From NCBI RefSeq assembly GCF_000304475.1, contig NC_018943.1, positions 1 through 64,000 on the forward strand: a stretch of DNA of 64,000 nt. The letters run 5' to 3'. The notes under the pieces are model-generated. The model searched no databases. It worked only from the letters and a program-made list of their open reading frames with translations, and was not told where the DNA came from. Origin of the DNA: Kazachstania africana CBS 2517 (Eukaryota; Ascomycota; Saccharomycetes; Saccharomycetales; Saccharomycetaceae). Both the position numbers and the translations under genes were made by a program. Position 1 is the stretch's first letter. The number at the start of each line of letters is the position of its first letter. Shown here in pieces: positions 51,965 to 62,689 of this stretch.

Positions 51965-52215
51965 GCGATGAGCGTTTTTTTTTTTTTTTTTTCTAAATCT
52001 GAAAAATTTTGCGTTTTGCGTGGGTAAATCTGCACACCGCACTATAAACTCATAAAAAAAAATCTTGGCTCTTCGGTTTCGCGTTTACCCGGCTAGTGGT
52101 AGCAGAATCTGTTACCCTCTTAAGGGTTTTCTAGGGCTATCTTTTCGAGAAACAGGGCTAAAGTTCTTCAGCTTCAGGTTTACGCACAAATTGAGTCCGG
52201 GCACAGTTAGGGTTT
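51965..52215. promoter_or_regulatory. PAC/RRPE, Reb1 and Tbf1-like motifs in the SRO9-GFD2 promoter
   Basis: From left to right: PAC core GCGATGAGC at 51965-51973, an 18-base poly-T tract at 51975-51992, RRPE TGAAAAATTTT at 52000-52010, Reb1 site TTACCCGG at 52085-52092, CTAGGGC at 52131-52137 and TTAGGGTTT at 52207-52215 (Tbf1-like). The PAC and RRPE pair is nearest to SRO9, suggesting co-regulation with ribosome-biogenesis genes. The rest of 51848-52426 shows no supported gene. Confidence 0.6.
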
Positions 52216-52426
52216 ACTGCAGGAATTATTTTCCGACCCAGAAGCACGTTGCTTTTTTTGTTTGTGTCAAATTCAATCTTTCCATTTCGTCTTGCGGGTT
52301 TCTACTGCTTTGTCACGTAATTGAAAATTGTCGAGTAGCAATGACGAAGCTTAATGAAAGACATCTCGAGCAGCAGTATTGCCAACAATAGTGTAAATCG
52401 CGACAGTTTATCACATAAAAGAAAGT

Positions 52427-54016
52427 ATGACACGGAGTGCTGTTGTTGATATCCCACTGTCATCGGATTTGAAAAAGTTGTTCGATGTTCCGATTAAAGT
52501 TAAAGGCTTGTCTGACGATTTTCATAGTACGAAAGTTGCCAAGAAGCTTTATACTAGATCTTGTGAGGAGCTGACAGAGAAGCTGACAGAGAAGCTGTCT
52601 TGGGAGCCCAAACAAAGGGACTCTTCGATCTTGGGTAGTGATGCATACTATTCTGATTTACGTAATGTTCCATACGATATGAATGTTGACAAATTGAAAC
52701 AGTTTAATGCATATATTTCACAACTGGAATCGCAATGGTCTCAGAGAGCTGAGTTGAGTAAGAGGGAATTGAAAAACACCGTGGGGATCAGGATTAAAGA
52801 ATGGGTGGAAGAATCAAACGACTCTCTTTCAGATGACTGCATAGATATTATCTGTAACGATAAAAAGAGAAATGTGGATTCTAAATTGACTAAATTGAAA
52901 ATAAGCATCGAGGCAGAAAAGACAAATTTTAAAATAGAATTGAATAACTTGAAGAAAACTCTGGAAAAGAAACTGAAAATAGATGACTACAGTGATGCCT
53001 TGCTACTAGAACAAAAATTGCAAACTATTAATACAAAATATGAAACTAATATCAAGGGTTTACAGTCGAATTATAAGCAGCTAGATAGGTACAATAAACT
53101 TATTAAAAGCATTGAGAACAGTTATTATCCAAAAGTGTTTTCACCACCTATGTCATCAAATTTTGAATATTTGAAAAATGCCTTCAGAATAATATCAATG
53201 AAGGAAGCAATATTATTTTCCATTGATATTGAGGCCTTCGAGATGCAAAACGACATTATTACGGAGATTGGCATTTCGATCTATGATCCAAGGGAGAATC
53301 TTGATTCAGTCATGCCAATTTTCAAAAATTATCACATTGTTATTAAAGAATCGCTTCATATCAGAAATAGTAAATATATCTGTGATTATAAGGATTGTTA
53401 TCTACTCAATGAATCTATTGTATTAACTTTGAAAGAATCAATCAATTTCATCCAAAATTTAATTGATTTCTACATGATCCCCCAAACTCAAGAAGATCTT
53501 ACATGGAAGAGATCTATCGTAGGACATAACGTTAAGCAAGATATAAACTGGTTGCTTGACTTAGGTGTAAAGTTCCCAACTGAAAAAATCAATTTTGATT
53601 TAACTGGGAACCTTATGAAAAATATCACTGTTATAGACACAGAAAAGATTCATAAATTGTTATACGGTGAAATATATTCAAATTTGGGTAAAATATTGAA
53701 ATTATATGAAATACCCCATTCCTTTTTGCATAATGCAGGTAACGATGCCTTCTTTACCTTAGAATTGTTGATGGTAATTTGTGACTTTAAACAGAGGAAA
53801 ATAAAGAGATTAGATGATCTGAAGTATACAGGTGATAAGATAAGGATATTAATTGAAAGAGATGACGAACCGCAAATATTACCGATGTCATATATTCTAG
53901 CGGTTGCAACTGCTCCAAATAATGATAAAGCATCAAAAAAGTTGATTCCACAGACACAATTCCATGGATTACAATACTATTCAACGGCTCAAAATGCATT
54001 TAATTCATACTTATAG
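52427..54016 (+). CDS. GFD2: Gfd2, DEDDh exonuclease-fold protein
   Basis: Gfd2 was found as a suppressor of a Dbp5 mRNA-export defect in S. cerevisiae; its enzyme activity is not established. The 529-residue product (S. cerevisiae 566) has a helical, coiled-coil-like N-terminal half (about 60-225) and an RNase H-like domain from about residue 262. All DEDDh catalytic positions appear intact: Asp267 and Glu269 in FSIDIEAFE, Asp372 in GHNVKQDINW, and His435/Asp440 in LHNAGNDAFF. It is divergent from SRO9. S. cerevisiae has the paralogue YDR514C on chromosome IV. Confidence 0.93.
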   Translation: MTRSAVVDIPLSSDLKKLFDVPIKVKGLSDDFHSTKVAKKLYTRSCEELTEKLTEKLSWEPKQRDSSILGSDAYYSDLRNVPYDMNVDKLKQFNAYISQLESQWSQRAELSKRELKNTVGIRIKEWVEESNDSLSDDCIDIICNDKKRNVDSKLTKLKISIEAEKTNFKIELNNLKKTLEKKLKIDDYSDALLLEQKLQTINTKYETNIKGLQSNYKQLDRYNKLIKSIENSYYPKVFSPPMSSNFEYLKNAFRIISMKEAILFSIDIEAFEMQNDIITEIGISIYDPRENLDSVMPIFKNYHIVIKESLHIRNSKYICDYKDCYLLNESIVLTLKESINFIQNLIDFYMIPQTQEDLTWKRSIVGHNVKQDINWLLDLGVKFPTEKINFDLTGNLMKNITVIDTEKIHKLLYGEIYSNLGKILKLYEIPHSFLHNAGNDAFFTLELLMVICDFKQRKIKRLDDLKYTGDKIRILIERDDEPQILPMSYILAVATAPNNDKASKKLIPQTQFHGLQYYSTAQNAFNSYL

Positions 54017-54063
54017 AAAATAAATATACGAAATATCTATATAGAAGTCACATTTATATTCAA

Positions 54064-54474
<411 letters not shown>

Positions 54475-54570
54475 TTATACTAAAAAGTTCAAGCTACATT
54501 TAGTAATCATCGTGTTATTAATCTCACCCATTTAGCATTAAATCGTTCTCTTAATTTTTAGTCAGCTGAC

Positions 54571-54690
54571 ACCCTAAAGATTTGCCGATTACTAATTGGG
54601 ATATCGAATTACCCAATCAGGAAAGTGGCCCGACTTTTTTCGGCTGGATAAGCCCTAATTAAACTCCGGGCACCTGACTGCAAACCCTAA
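54571..54690. promoter_or_regulatory. three CCCTAA (Tbf1-like) elements between GRX1 and LSB5
   Basis: ACCCTAA at 54571-54577, GCCCTAA at 54652-54658 and AACCCTAA at 54683-54690, all in the same orientation, match the RCCCTAA core bound by Tbf1 in yeasts. They lie 170-290 bp upstream of LSB5 and 100-215 bp upstream of GRX1. Confidence 0.5.
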
Positions 54691-54860
54691 TTCATTCTTT
54701 TTACCCTCCCGCTTCCGGAAGATAAGCTAGTAAAATCAACTGATTAAAAGGAACAGTGTGGAAGTTAGCAATTAAAAGGGCATAGAGATAAACCAACAAG
54801 TCAATCACTACGATCCAGTACGACGTTGGAAGAAGGTTGAAGTATTAATAAAAAGTCAAA

Positions 54861-55991
54861 ATGAAAAAAATGGGTTTTTTGGTGGATCATCCCCACACAG
54901 CAATTACAGAGACTGTATATCGTGTTGTCACAATGGATGAATATGAACTGGAAAGTAACTTACCTAGCTTGGTCCGTATGATAAAGGACGCTTCGAGTGA
55001 CTATCAGTACACTTTGAATCAAGAGGAACTTGCTAGAGCTATTAGAAAGAAATTGAAGTATGGATCAAAATTGCAGCAGGTCCGATCTCTCGATTTATTG
55101 AACATGTTGATCTCTCAAGGTATCAAGTTTTCCACAGTTTACAATGATGATAAGCTAATTGAGAGATTGGATGTTGTAACTACTGCGAAAGTCATGAATA
55201 AAAGAGATGGCCAGGGTAAACCATACTCTTCAAGAGTTGTTAAAAATTGTAATAAGTACCTTATATCATGGAATGATTACATTTTAGATAATGGACTGGA
55301 TCGTTCTCGTTGCTATAGAAGTATATTGGATTTAAGTGAAAAAGTAAGAACGAACTATAGTAATAACATTAGTAGTAAGAAAACTTCTAAAAATAAATCA
55401 ACTTCGAGACGTGGATTTTTAAATGATCGCGCTGATGAATCAATGAACTATTACAAGAAACCGAAGACTGCGGATCAACTGTACAGGATACCTCCTATTG
55501 ACTTGAAGAAGGAGTCTCCGAAGATTAGTTTGACTTTAAGTAATGCACTTGCAGCTGCTATTGCGCTGGAAAATTCGTTAATTACATTACCTGCAGGTAA
55601 GAATGCAATGGATGATGAAGAAGTAACTGAAAAATTTGTGAAGGCCAGAGATATAAGAAGAAAAGTACTCAGGTACTTACAATTGGTCACAGAGGGAGAG
55701 TTCCTAGGGTCTCTAATCCATGCAAATGATAAGTTGGTTGAAGCATTAACGAAATTTGATGAAAGAAGTTGGGAAGAAGGTACTGATGGAGTGAGAGATG
55801 ACGATGATGACGATGAAGGTTACGATGATGATAGCATAAACAATTATGAAACTGATGACAGTGATGACATGGACGAAAGCCGCAACACTGTCTCAAGCAG
55901 TGCTCCAAGACGTAATATTGAGACAGATATATATGCCAATACAACAAAGGGCTCCTCATCTAACCCATTTGGTGATCAAAACGAAATCTAA
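54861..55991 (+). CDS. LSB5: Lsb5, VHS/GAT endocytosis adaptor
   Basis: Lsb5 links endocytosis and the actin cytoskeleton, binding Las17, Sla1, Arf3 and ubiquitin. The 376-residue product (S. cerevisiae 354) has an N-terminal VHS domain (about 13-150), a GAT domain (about 220-300), an Asp-rich stretch (about 310-340) and an NPF motif at residues 368-370 that would bind EH domains. Position between GRX1 and MXR2 matches S. cerevisiae. Confidence 0.94.
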   Translation: MKKMGFLVDHPHTAITETVYRVVTMDEYELESNLPSLVRMIKDASSDYQYTLNQEELARAIRKKLKYGSKLQQVRSLDLLNMLISQGIKFSTVYNDDKLIERLDVVTTAKVMNKRDGQGKPYSSRVVKNCNKYLISWNDYILDNGLDRSRCYRSILDLSEKVRTNYSNNISSKKTSKNKSTSRRGFLNDRADESMNYYKKPKTADQLYRIPPIDLKKESPKISLTLSNALAAAIALENSLITLPAGKNAMDDEEVTEKFVKARDIRRKVLRYLQLVTEGEFLGSLIHANDKLVEALTKFDERSWEEGTDGVRDDDDDDEGYDDDSINNYETDDSDDMDESRNTVSSSAPRRNIETDIYANTTKGSSSNPFGDQNEI

Positions 55992-56075
55992 AAATGATGA
56001 AATTGTATATATACCAGTAACCGATCATCATGAAGTAAGAATGTAGATATATACTCATATATACACATATTCTCT

Positions 56076-56555
56076 TCACTTTGATTTAAATGTTAATGAC
56101 AAACTGTTAACGCAATGTCTAACATCTTTAGGTAAACCTAGCGATTTGCTCCAGCCTTCGTTTTCGAAAACGTGACCTAAATGACCGCCGCAATTGTTAC
56201 AGCAAATTTCTGTTCTTTGAATGTCCATTGAATTATCTTTGATATATTTTAAAGCTTGAGGGTTGATTTCTTCATAAAAGGAGGGCCAACCACAGCCTGA
56301 TTCAAATTTTGTTTCACTCTTGTATAGTGGAGCGTCACAGTTTGCACATGAATAAATGCCTGTCTCCTTGTTGTTCAGGTATTTACCAGTGTTAGGTGGC
56401 TCCGTTCTTTTATATTTCAAGATTGATAACTGCTCAGGCGTTAGTTTGGGATTCCAGTTATTGCCATCACCATTTGTAGACATAGTTCTCACTTGAATAA
56501 TACTATTTGATCTGATTGAAGTTAAATAGCGCAATACACTTCTTCTAGAGAGCAT
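56076..56555 (-). CDS. MXR2: methionine-R-sulfoxide reductase, mitochondrial
   Basis: Reduces methionine-R-sulfoxide in oxidised proteins; mitochondrial in S. cerevisiae. The 159-residue product (S. cerevisiae 168) has a basic N-terminal presequence-like segment (1-25), zinc-binding cysteine pairs Cys70/Cys73 and Cys119/Cys122, the GCGWPSF block at 87-93, the GGHLGHVF block at 123-130 and catalytic Cys148 in RHCVNS. All residues needed for activity are present. It is convergent with LSB5. Confidence 0.96.
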   Translation of the reverse strand: MLSRRSVLRYLTSIRSNSIIQVRTMSTNGDGNNWNPKLTPEQLSILKYKRTEPPNTGKYLNNKETGIYSCANCDAPLYKSETKFESGCGWPSFYEEINPQALKYIKDNSMDIQRTEICCNNCGGHLGHVFENEGWSKSLGLPKDVRHCVNSLSLTFKSK

Positions 56556-57396
56556 ATATCTACTTGACCGATGTGTCTATGTAAATTTTTGTTTTCCCCT
56601 TCACTCTCATCTCTTGAGCGATGACTTTATCATATCTTTTTATACAGTTGCTGATTTCAGAATAAGAGGGAGAAAGGCCAAGGGATATCGTCTGCGACAA
56701 TCAAGAGCTATTTACAGCATTATTGGCAGTATTTGAGAAACAAATTCTTTTGCCATTCTGTCACAGTACGGTAGTAATGAGTGAAGCCGACTCATTTGTC
56801 AGGATGGAAAAGTAGCTGAGTATATATTTCAGCACGTCGTTCTAAGTGGTGTAGAATGATTGGACTGAAGATAGCATACTATGTGCCGTTTATAGTAGCC
56901 AACAATGGTTTTGTTTGTGAATATGCAAGAGTGGAAACGCAGCACATCGACGTAGAGAGTGGCAAGTGAGTCTAGAAAGTACAGTGAAATGCATGTGACG
57001 AGAGCACCTTCTAAGGCTGAAATACAGCTAAACCACCCGAACAATTCATAACATGCATCATTTTGCAAAACACAAAAGAGTCTCAGTAAATTCTAATGCT
57101 GGAAAGTAGCTCTAATTCTCATACTTCACCCCAATCGCCGCAAGACTTATCTTGATATAGTGTAACTGAAACTTGTAAGCATGCTATTCCATCCAATTAC
57201 CCTCTTGTTAAGAAGCATTAGAGCCTCTAAGAACAGTACTTACCATTAGAATTGGTAACGATATGATTTTTTTTTTTCTTTGGGATGTCTCTATAGCGAT
57301 ATGAAAATAGTGCAAGATGAAACTATAGGAAGATGATAAAAAGATTCATCGTGAGAGTTCACATCTAGAAGAGCAGAAGTTATCGTACATAGATAT
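56556..57396. other. MXR2-STE50 intergenic region
   Basis: About 840 bp of divergent upstream DNA without a supported gene. An 80-codon minus-strand frame at 56829-57068 has no recognisable feature. A weak pheromone-element-like TGAAACT lies near 57318. Nothing else could be assigned. Confidence 0.45.
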
Positions 57397-58245
57397 ATGT
57401 CAGAAAGCCCAGTATCCCAAATTAACAATGGAGACTATGCAAACTGGACCGTCGATGAGGTCGTGTCATGGTGTAAATCAACACTAAAACTTCCAGACGA
57501 CAATTCTTTATGCTTAAGCCTGGTGGAAAATGACGTGTCTGGTAGTATATTGAAAGATTTAACATTAGATGATTGTAAAGATCTGTGTGATAGTAATTTA
57601 AAACTGGCAATCAAACTGAAGATTTCTATAAATAAACTAAATGATACGAGTGCCGATTTAGCAAGTGAACAGAATGAGAATATCAATGTATTACTGAAAA
57701 ATCTTTATACAACCTTATCTCATAAACTGCAGGAATATGAATCACAATATAAAAAATTGAGAATGGATGTCTTAGAAGTTATGAAGACTAGTCCTTCTCC
57801 CATACAACATACGCAGGGTGATTATTTCGAACAGAAACGTGCACATACGCCCGCGACACATATAGGTACTGCTACTGCCGTTGTCAAATCCTTGCCGGAT
57901 AGTAGCAAGTCTGCCAGTGTGGTAGCAACAAACGAGCCCTTGAAACAGTTGAGAGCTTCAAAGGAAGACTCGTGTGAGAGAGTTTTGAAAAATGCTATGA
58001 AAAGACACAATTTAAATGACCAAGATTGGAAGCAGTATGTACTTGTTCTTTGTTATGCAGATCAAGAAAGAATTCTTGAGTTACATGAAAAGCCAGTAAT
58101 CATCTTCAAGAATTTGAAACAACAGGGATTGCATCCATCAATCATGTTAAGACGAAAAGGTGATTTTGAAGAAGTGCCAATGAGTAATCTCAATAATCAC
58201 AGTTCTAATGATAATGGTAATCTTACCCCTGGTGGGAGATTATAA
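57397..58245 (+). CDS. STE50: Ste50, SAM/RA adaptor of MAPK pathways
   Basis: Ste50 tethers the MAPKKK Ste11 to membrane Cdc42 and Opy2 in mating, filamentous and osmotic signalling. The 282-residue product is shorter than in S. cerevisiae (346), mostly through a shorter linker. It has the SAM domain at about 15-80 ([10 protein letters not shown] onward), which binds Ste11, and the RA domain at about 190-262 ([14 protein letters not shown], then [10 protein letters not shown]). The short Ser/Asn-rich tail is not conserved. It is convergent with RRP7. Confidence 0.94.
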   Translation: MSESPVSQINNGDYANWTVDEVVSWCKSTLKLPDDNSLCLSLVENDVSGSILKDLTLDDCKDLCDSNLKLAIKLKISINKLNDTSADLASEQNENINVLLKNLYTTLSHKLQEYESQYKKLRMDVLEVMKTSPSPIQHTQGDYFEQKRAHTPATHIGTATAVVKSLPDSSKSASVVATNEPLKQLRASKEDSCERVLKNAMKRHNLNDQDWKQYVLVLCYADQERILELHEKPVIIFKNLKQQGLHPSIMLRRKGDFEEVPMSNLNNHSSNDNGNLTPGGRL

Positions 58246-58273
58246 TAAGTGTTAGGTATACATTTTTATAAAA

Positions 58274-59167
58274 TTACAAATTATTTTTGTATGGATTGAA
58301 TTTTCTTTTAGCTTTCATTATTTTTACCTTTTCTTGGTCTTGCTTAAACTTAGCTAATAATTGATCAATTTCTTGCTTCTTATGTTCCCTAACTTGGAAT
58401 CTATAGAAATCTTTCTTTGCCTTTTTATCTACCGTAGTAAGTATTGGTTTCTTACTTTCATGCTTCGATAGTGGGTTCCTATTTAATATCTTTTTCTTTA
58501 TAGAGTTCAACGTCTTTGTATTTTTACCTACTACCAAGGTGAAACCGTCTTCATCAACTAAAGAGCGTTGAATATCTTCTTGTGCTTGTTCTTCCCGCTG
58601 TTCGAATAGTGACAGGTGTGTGTAGACGCTTTCTTTCAAATAATCAATATCTAAAGGTTTATAGAAACTAACGAATGTGGAAATGGATGGAGAAGTATAA
58701 GCCCACTCAAGAAGGTTTTCAGGTTTATTTTTAGAATATCTTTTTAAGGAATTCCAACAATTGTTCAGACTTGGTTCATCTAAAAACTTTAATAATGCTG
58801 TATTTCTTGGAGTGAATCTTTTTTCTGCTAGGCTAGAATCTGCCATTAAATCTGACGTGAGTGAGGATAAATCTATTTCTTGAAGGCCGAATTCATCATT
58901 GAATAATAAATCTTCTATATGTGAAACTGTGTCATTAGAGGCACAAATCTTGTTCATAATCCCTTTTAATGTATCTAGATTGGTCAATAATGGAATATTC
59001 ACAACAAATAAACAATTTTTTTCCTGTTCGTTCTTACTTTCATGCCTTCTAAAGAACATATAATGATATGCATCTTTCTTGTTCAACACTTTTTCTACTG
59101 ACTTGTATTTCGGTAATTTGAAAGGTATCACGAGAAATCCATTCTTCATACTATCAACCTTGACCAT
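58274..59167 (-). CDS. RRP7: Rrp7, 18S rRNA processing factor
   Basis: Rrp7 is an essential component of the UTP-C/CK2 subcomplex of the small-subunit processome with Utp22. The product has 297 residues, the same as S. cerevisiae. It has an N-terminal RRM-like region (YHYMFFRRHE near 33-42, LFVVNIPLLTNLDTLKGIM near 53-71) and the conserved C-terminal Rrp7A tail, DEDGFTLV followed by the Lys/Arg-rich YRFQVREHKKQEIDQLLAKFKQD-type helix that ends RKFNPYKN. The order STE50-RRP7 matches chromosome III. Confidence 0.95.
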   Translation of the reverse strand: MVKVDSMKNGFLVIPFKLPKYKSVEKVLNKKDAYHYMFFRRHESKNEQEKNCLFVVNIPLLTNLDTLKGIMNKICASNDTVSHIEDLLFNDEFGLQEIDLSSLTSDLMADSSLAEKRFTPRNTALLKFLDEPSLNNCWNSLKRYSKNKPENLLEWAYTSPSISTFVSFYKPLDIDYLKESVYTHLSLFEQREEQAQEDIQRSLVDEDGFTLVVGKNTKTLNSIKKKILNRNPLSKHESKKPILTTVDKKAKKDFYRFQVREHKKQEIDQLLAKFKQDQEKVKIMKAKRKFNPYKNNL

Positions 59168-59386
59168 TCTGAACTCTCTTGATCGCTATTCTCTTGTCTC
59201 GTCACGAATAGCTAGTAGGCATCGTCTATGCACTCTCTTTAGTATTAAAATTTTTTTCATGTGCGTGGATCCGTCTGTAATGATTTTCCTGCCTCATATA
59301 ACATTATCGAAGTTCATTACATGTCGCTAGTTCCACCAATGATAATGCAATGCCTGAGCATGTAGTTATAGCTGGTTATAAATCAT

Positions 59387-59812
59387 CTACTTTCCATTTT
59401 GAGGGTTGTCATTTGTTTTCACCGTGTCATGAAGTCGTTGAGCTTCTTTCATTAACTCATACAATTGCACTACTTGCTCCTTTGACATTTTTTCCAGTTT
59501 TTGTTGTGAGAGTGTACCCTCTTGCCATTCTCCATTACTCACGATGTGCCAGTAATCCTGCCAGCTAGTAAGAAATCCCACGATATGTAGTGGATTATCG
59601 ATATTTTTGTGTAATCTGAACTCATTCTTGACATACGAATCACCAATAGATTTCTGCACCGGTGACAAGTTCCTGTGTGATCGTAAAATCCTCCTGTAAA
59701 GCTTCAAAGGCGGTAGCAGCATGTGTTGATTATTATCGTTACTAGCCAACCGAATGAACCACTTAATATTCGTGGTAGAATTACCCCTGAAATTGCAGGA
59801 TAAGTTTATCAT
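59387..59812 (-). CDS. SDH7: succinate dehydrogenase assembly factor SDHAF3
   Basis: Sdh7 (Acn9) is a mitochondrial-matrix LYR protein that helps insert or protect the iron-sulfur subunit Sdh2 of complex II. The ATG at 59812 gives 141 residues (S. cerevisiae 133). It begins with a basic presequence-like segment, followed by [13 protein letters not shown] with the LYR motif, [24 protein letters not shown] and [11 protein letters not shown], all characteristic. S. cerevisiae has this gene on chromosome IV (YDR511W), in the block that is the whole-genome-duplication sister of this region; here the copy was kept between RRP7 and HIS4. Confidence 0.95.
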   Translation of the reverse strand: MINLSCNFRGNSTTNIKWFIRLASNDNNQHMLLPPLKLYRRILRSHRNLSPVQKSIGDSYVKNEFRLHKNIDNPLHIVGFLTSWQDYWHIVSNGEWQEGTLSQQKLEKMSKEQVVQLYELMKEAQRLHDTVKTNDNPQNGK

Positions 59813-60056
59813 GATTTTCACTTGCTATGAACGTGACTATAAAACCTTTCCAACAGTTCCCAGTCTTGATAGCTTTTAGCCAGTCTCTCTTCCTTCTTTA
59901 ATGGGGGAACTTATTCATAATTTGATCTCATTTTGGCCCATTTCATTTTCGAAGTTAATTAATAGTCCGAAATTTTCTACTCGGAGTGCTAAATCTAAAA
60001 AGTGAACATTAACATTATCTATCGTTTGTATATAATATTACACAACCCACAAGCGG

Positions 60057-62420
60057 TCAGACCTTTGGTAGAAGGCCCAATTTGTTCATTCGGATCTTGA
60101 CTGCATTTCTGTGTCCATCTAAACCTTCAACCTTGGCAATACACATCACTGCTCTGCCGATTTTATCCAAACCTTCTGGCGTAATGCTTTGCGCAGTGAT
60201 AAATTTCTGGAAAGTAGAAGTGTTGCAACCACTGTACTGTCTTGCATAACCGTAGGTAGGCAATGTATGATTTGTACCACTCGAATAGTCACCACATGAT
60301 TCTGGTGTGTAAGCACCGACAAAAATACTACCGGCATTGTCTACCAACTTTACGTAGTCATTCGCATTATTGATCTGTAGGATTAAATGTTCTGGAGCAT
60401 ACTTATTCGACATTTCAATTGCCTCTTGATAACTTTTACACAGTATTATTGTACTGTGAGTGATACATTTGCGCACAATTTCCAATCTAGGTAATTCTAG
60501 TGCCTGGGAGTGAACTGCTTGTTGAATTCTGTCAATCTTAGCTTTGCTCAAATTTACACCCACAAGAATAACTTGGGAATCAATACCATGTTCAGCTTGT
60601 GAAAGCAAATCACTGGCGACAAAATCCTCATCTGCATCTTCATCGGCAACAACTAAAACTTCACTAGGACCCGCTGGCATATCAATCGAACATAATGCCT
60701 GCGTATCGTTTTGTACATGCATTTTAGCCGCTGTGACAAATTGGTTACCTGGACCTAATATTTTATCAACCTTTGGAACAGATTCGGTACCATACGCCAT
60801 CGCAGCAACAGCTTGAGCACCACCGGCAAGAACAATTTTGGATGCACCAACTTTTGAAGCCACATACGCAACTTCAGGTGAAATTTTCCCATCCGATTTA
60901 CAAGGAGGTGAGGCAAATACAATTTCTTTGCAGCCAGCAACCTGTGCCGGGACCCCCAACATTAATGCTGTACTCGGTAAAATAGCAGTACCACCTGGAA
61001 TATAGAGACCAACCCTTTCAATTGGTCTCGGAAATCTTGAACAAACAACGCCTGGTTGAGTTTCAACAACCATAGGTTCCTCTTGTAGTTGAGCAGCGTG
61101 GAATTTACGAACGTTTTCAATGGAGAGATCCAAAGAATTCTTCATTTCATCGGTCAAACCTTCGAAATATTCTTCAGGGATTGGCGCTTCGATACAAGTA
61201 CTTGTTAATTTCACGCCATCGAACTTTTCTGTATATTCAAGGAGGGCTTTATCACCATTAGTCTTGACATTCTCGATAATAGGTTGGACAAGATGCATAA
61301 TCTCAGAGGTCTTTTGGATTGGTCTAGTAACTGCACCTTGAACACCCTCGATATCACTTGATTCTACCACTTGTAGAAAGACGGGTTCATCCTTTGAAGT
61401 ATCGATTTTTAATTTCTTTTCCACAATTGAATCCTCTTTTTTCTTCAAAAACTTAGGTTTAGCATCACCTTTTCTTCTTGTAATCTTAAGATTCTTCATG
61501 TTCAAATTATTTTCAACATCCTTTAATGAAACACCACAGGAAACTAATTTTGTCATTATAAAATAAAATAAATCAGCTGCCTCCCATGAAATTTCATCTT
61601 TACCCTTGGCTTCAACCAATTCCTCAGCTTCCTCTTTAATTTTGGCATTTAACAGTTCCTCATCGCTGAAAAGGCGTCTTGTATAAGAACCTTCAACAGC
61701 ATTACTCAACCTGTTTAATAAAGTCTTCTCGAGTTCGACCAAACCGTAACTGAAATTTCCAAAGCATGATTCAGTTTCTAAGTGGCAAAAACCGACTCCA
61801 TCCTGACCGACAATAAACTTTAAAGCATCAGAGTCACAATCTAAGTCAACAGAGATCAATTTTTGAGTATTGCCTGAAGTGGCACCTTTTTCCCAAATTT
61901 CATTTCTAGACCTTGAAAAGTAAATACCACGTTCTTTCTTAATAGCTAATGCAATTGACTCCTTTGAGGAATATACTAAACCAAGGCAGCGTTCGGCCTC
62001 GTCAACAACCAGAGTTGTGTACAATCCATCCTTTCTATCACTCTTCAGCTTAGATAAAACAGCTTCACTGAAGGCATCGAGGGACATGTCATCTGCCCTA
62101 GCCAAGCCGGTTGGGATGTTACTAACAAGTCTACTAGGCGGGATAGACTCAAAAGTGATTTGCTTAATAGAGTAAATTTTATCAACTCCGTTGTTTAAAA
62201 TATTTATGAGTTCTTTTTCATTGAATTGTTCCACAGAATCCAAGAAAATGGAAATAGATTTAAAGTTGTTACTACATTTCTTAGCTGCAGCTAAGATGTC
62301 AGCGTCTGTCGCAAATTCAGAGGCGTCTAATACTGCTTGACCAGCTAATTTCAAAAAAGGTTTGTCTATTAAAACATTGTCAATGTCTTTCCCAAATATT
62401 GGTAAAATAGGGAACGTCAT
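60057..62420 (-). CDS. HIS4: trifunctional histidine biosynthesis enzyme
   Basis: A fusion of three enzymes: phosphoribosyl-AMP cyclohydrolase (about residues 135-225), phosphoribosyl-ATP pyrophosphohydrolase (about 228-325, with EEAEELVEAKGKDEISWEAADL) and histidinol dehydrogenase (about 355-787, with GPGNQFVTAAK and GDYSSGTNHTLPTYG). They catalyse steps 2, 3, 9 and 10 of the pathway. The 787-residue length fits the family (S. cerevisiae 799) and all three domains look intact. A Gcn4 site lies upstream. Confidence 0.97.
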   Translation of the reverse strand: MTFPILPIFGKDIDNVLIDKPFLKLAGQAVLDASEFATDADILAAAKKCSNNFKSISIFLDSVEQFNEKELINILNNGVDKIYSIKQITFESIPPSRLVSNIPTGLARADDMSLDAFSEAVLSKLKSDRKDGLYTTLVVDEAERCLGLVYSSKESIALAIKKERGIYFSRSRNEIWEKGATSGNTQKLISVDLDCDSDALKFIVGQDGVGFCHLETESCFGNFSYGLVELEKTLLNRLSNAVEGSYTRRLFSDEELLNAKIKEEAEELVEAKGKDEISWEAADLFYFIMTKLVSCGVSLKDVENNLNMKNLKITRRKGDAKPKFLKKKEDSIVEKKLKIDTSKDEPVFLQVVESSDIEGVQGAVTRPIQKTSEIMHLVQPIIENVKTNGDKALLEYTEKFDGVKLTSTCIEAPIPEEYFEGLTDEMKNSLDLSIENVRKFHAAQLQEEPMVVETQPGVVCSRFPRPIERVGLYIPGGTAILPSTALMLGVPAQVAGCKEIVFASPPCKSDGKISPEVAYVASKVGASKIVLAGGAQAVAAMAYGTESVPKVDKILGPGNQFVTAAKMHVQNDTQALCSIDMPAGPSEVLVVADEDADEDFVASDLLSQAEHGIDSQVILVGVNLSKAKIDRIQQAVHSQALELPRLEIVRKCITHSTIILCKSYQEAIEMSNKYAPEHLILQINNANDYVKLVDNAGSIFVGAYTPESCGDYSSGTNHTLPTYGYARQYSGCNTSTFQKFITAQSITPEGLDKIGRAVMCIAKVEGLDGHRNAVKIRMNKLGLLPKV

Positions 62421-62545
62421 TTCGTTTATTCTGTGGTATGTTTATGATGGTAACACTGATCACAAATTCACATACAATCAAAAGCAAGAAGAGTTTATAT
62501 ATGCTGATGTACTACAATAAATATGGATAACTTTGTTAGACTCAT

Positions 62546-62552
62546 TGACTCA
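62546..62552 (-). promoter_or_regulatory. Gcn4 site upstream of HIS4
   Basis: TGACTCA, the perfect Gcn4 consensus, lies 126-132 bp upstream of the HIS4 start; a half-related AGACTCA directly adjoins it at 62539-62545. HIS4 is the model target of general amino-acid control in S. cerevisiae. Confidence 0.85.
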
Positions 62553-62689
62553 TTCTCGATATACGCAATTTCGCGCTACGCATGAAATGTCAAACCGAGT
62601 AAAAGATAGCAAGAGAAGTCAAAGCTTTATATTAAAATCTAATAAAATATTAATTGAATTGTAATAATGCGAGTCTATACCGTACATAT

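Noticed and set aside
56829..57068. 80-codon frame upstream of STE50
   Set aside because: No domain, no neighbour support and ordinary intergenic composition.
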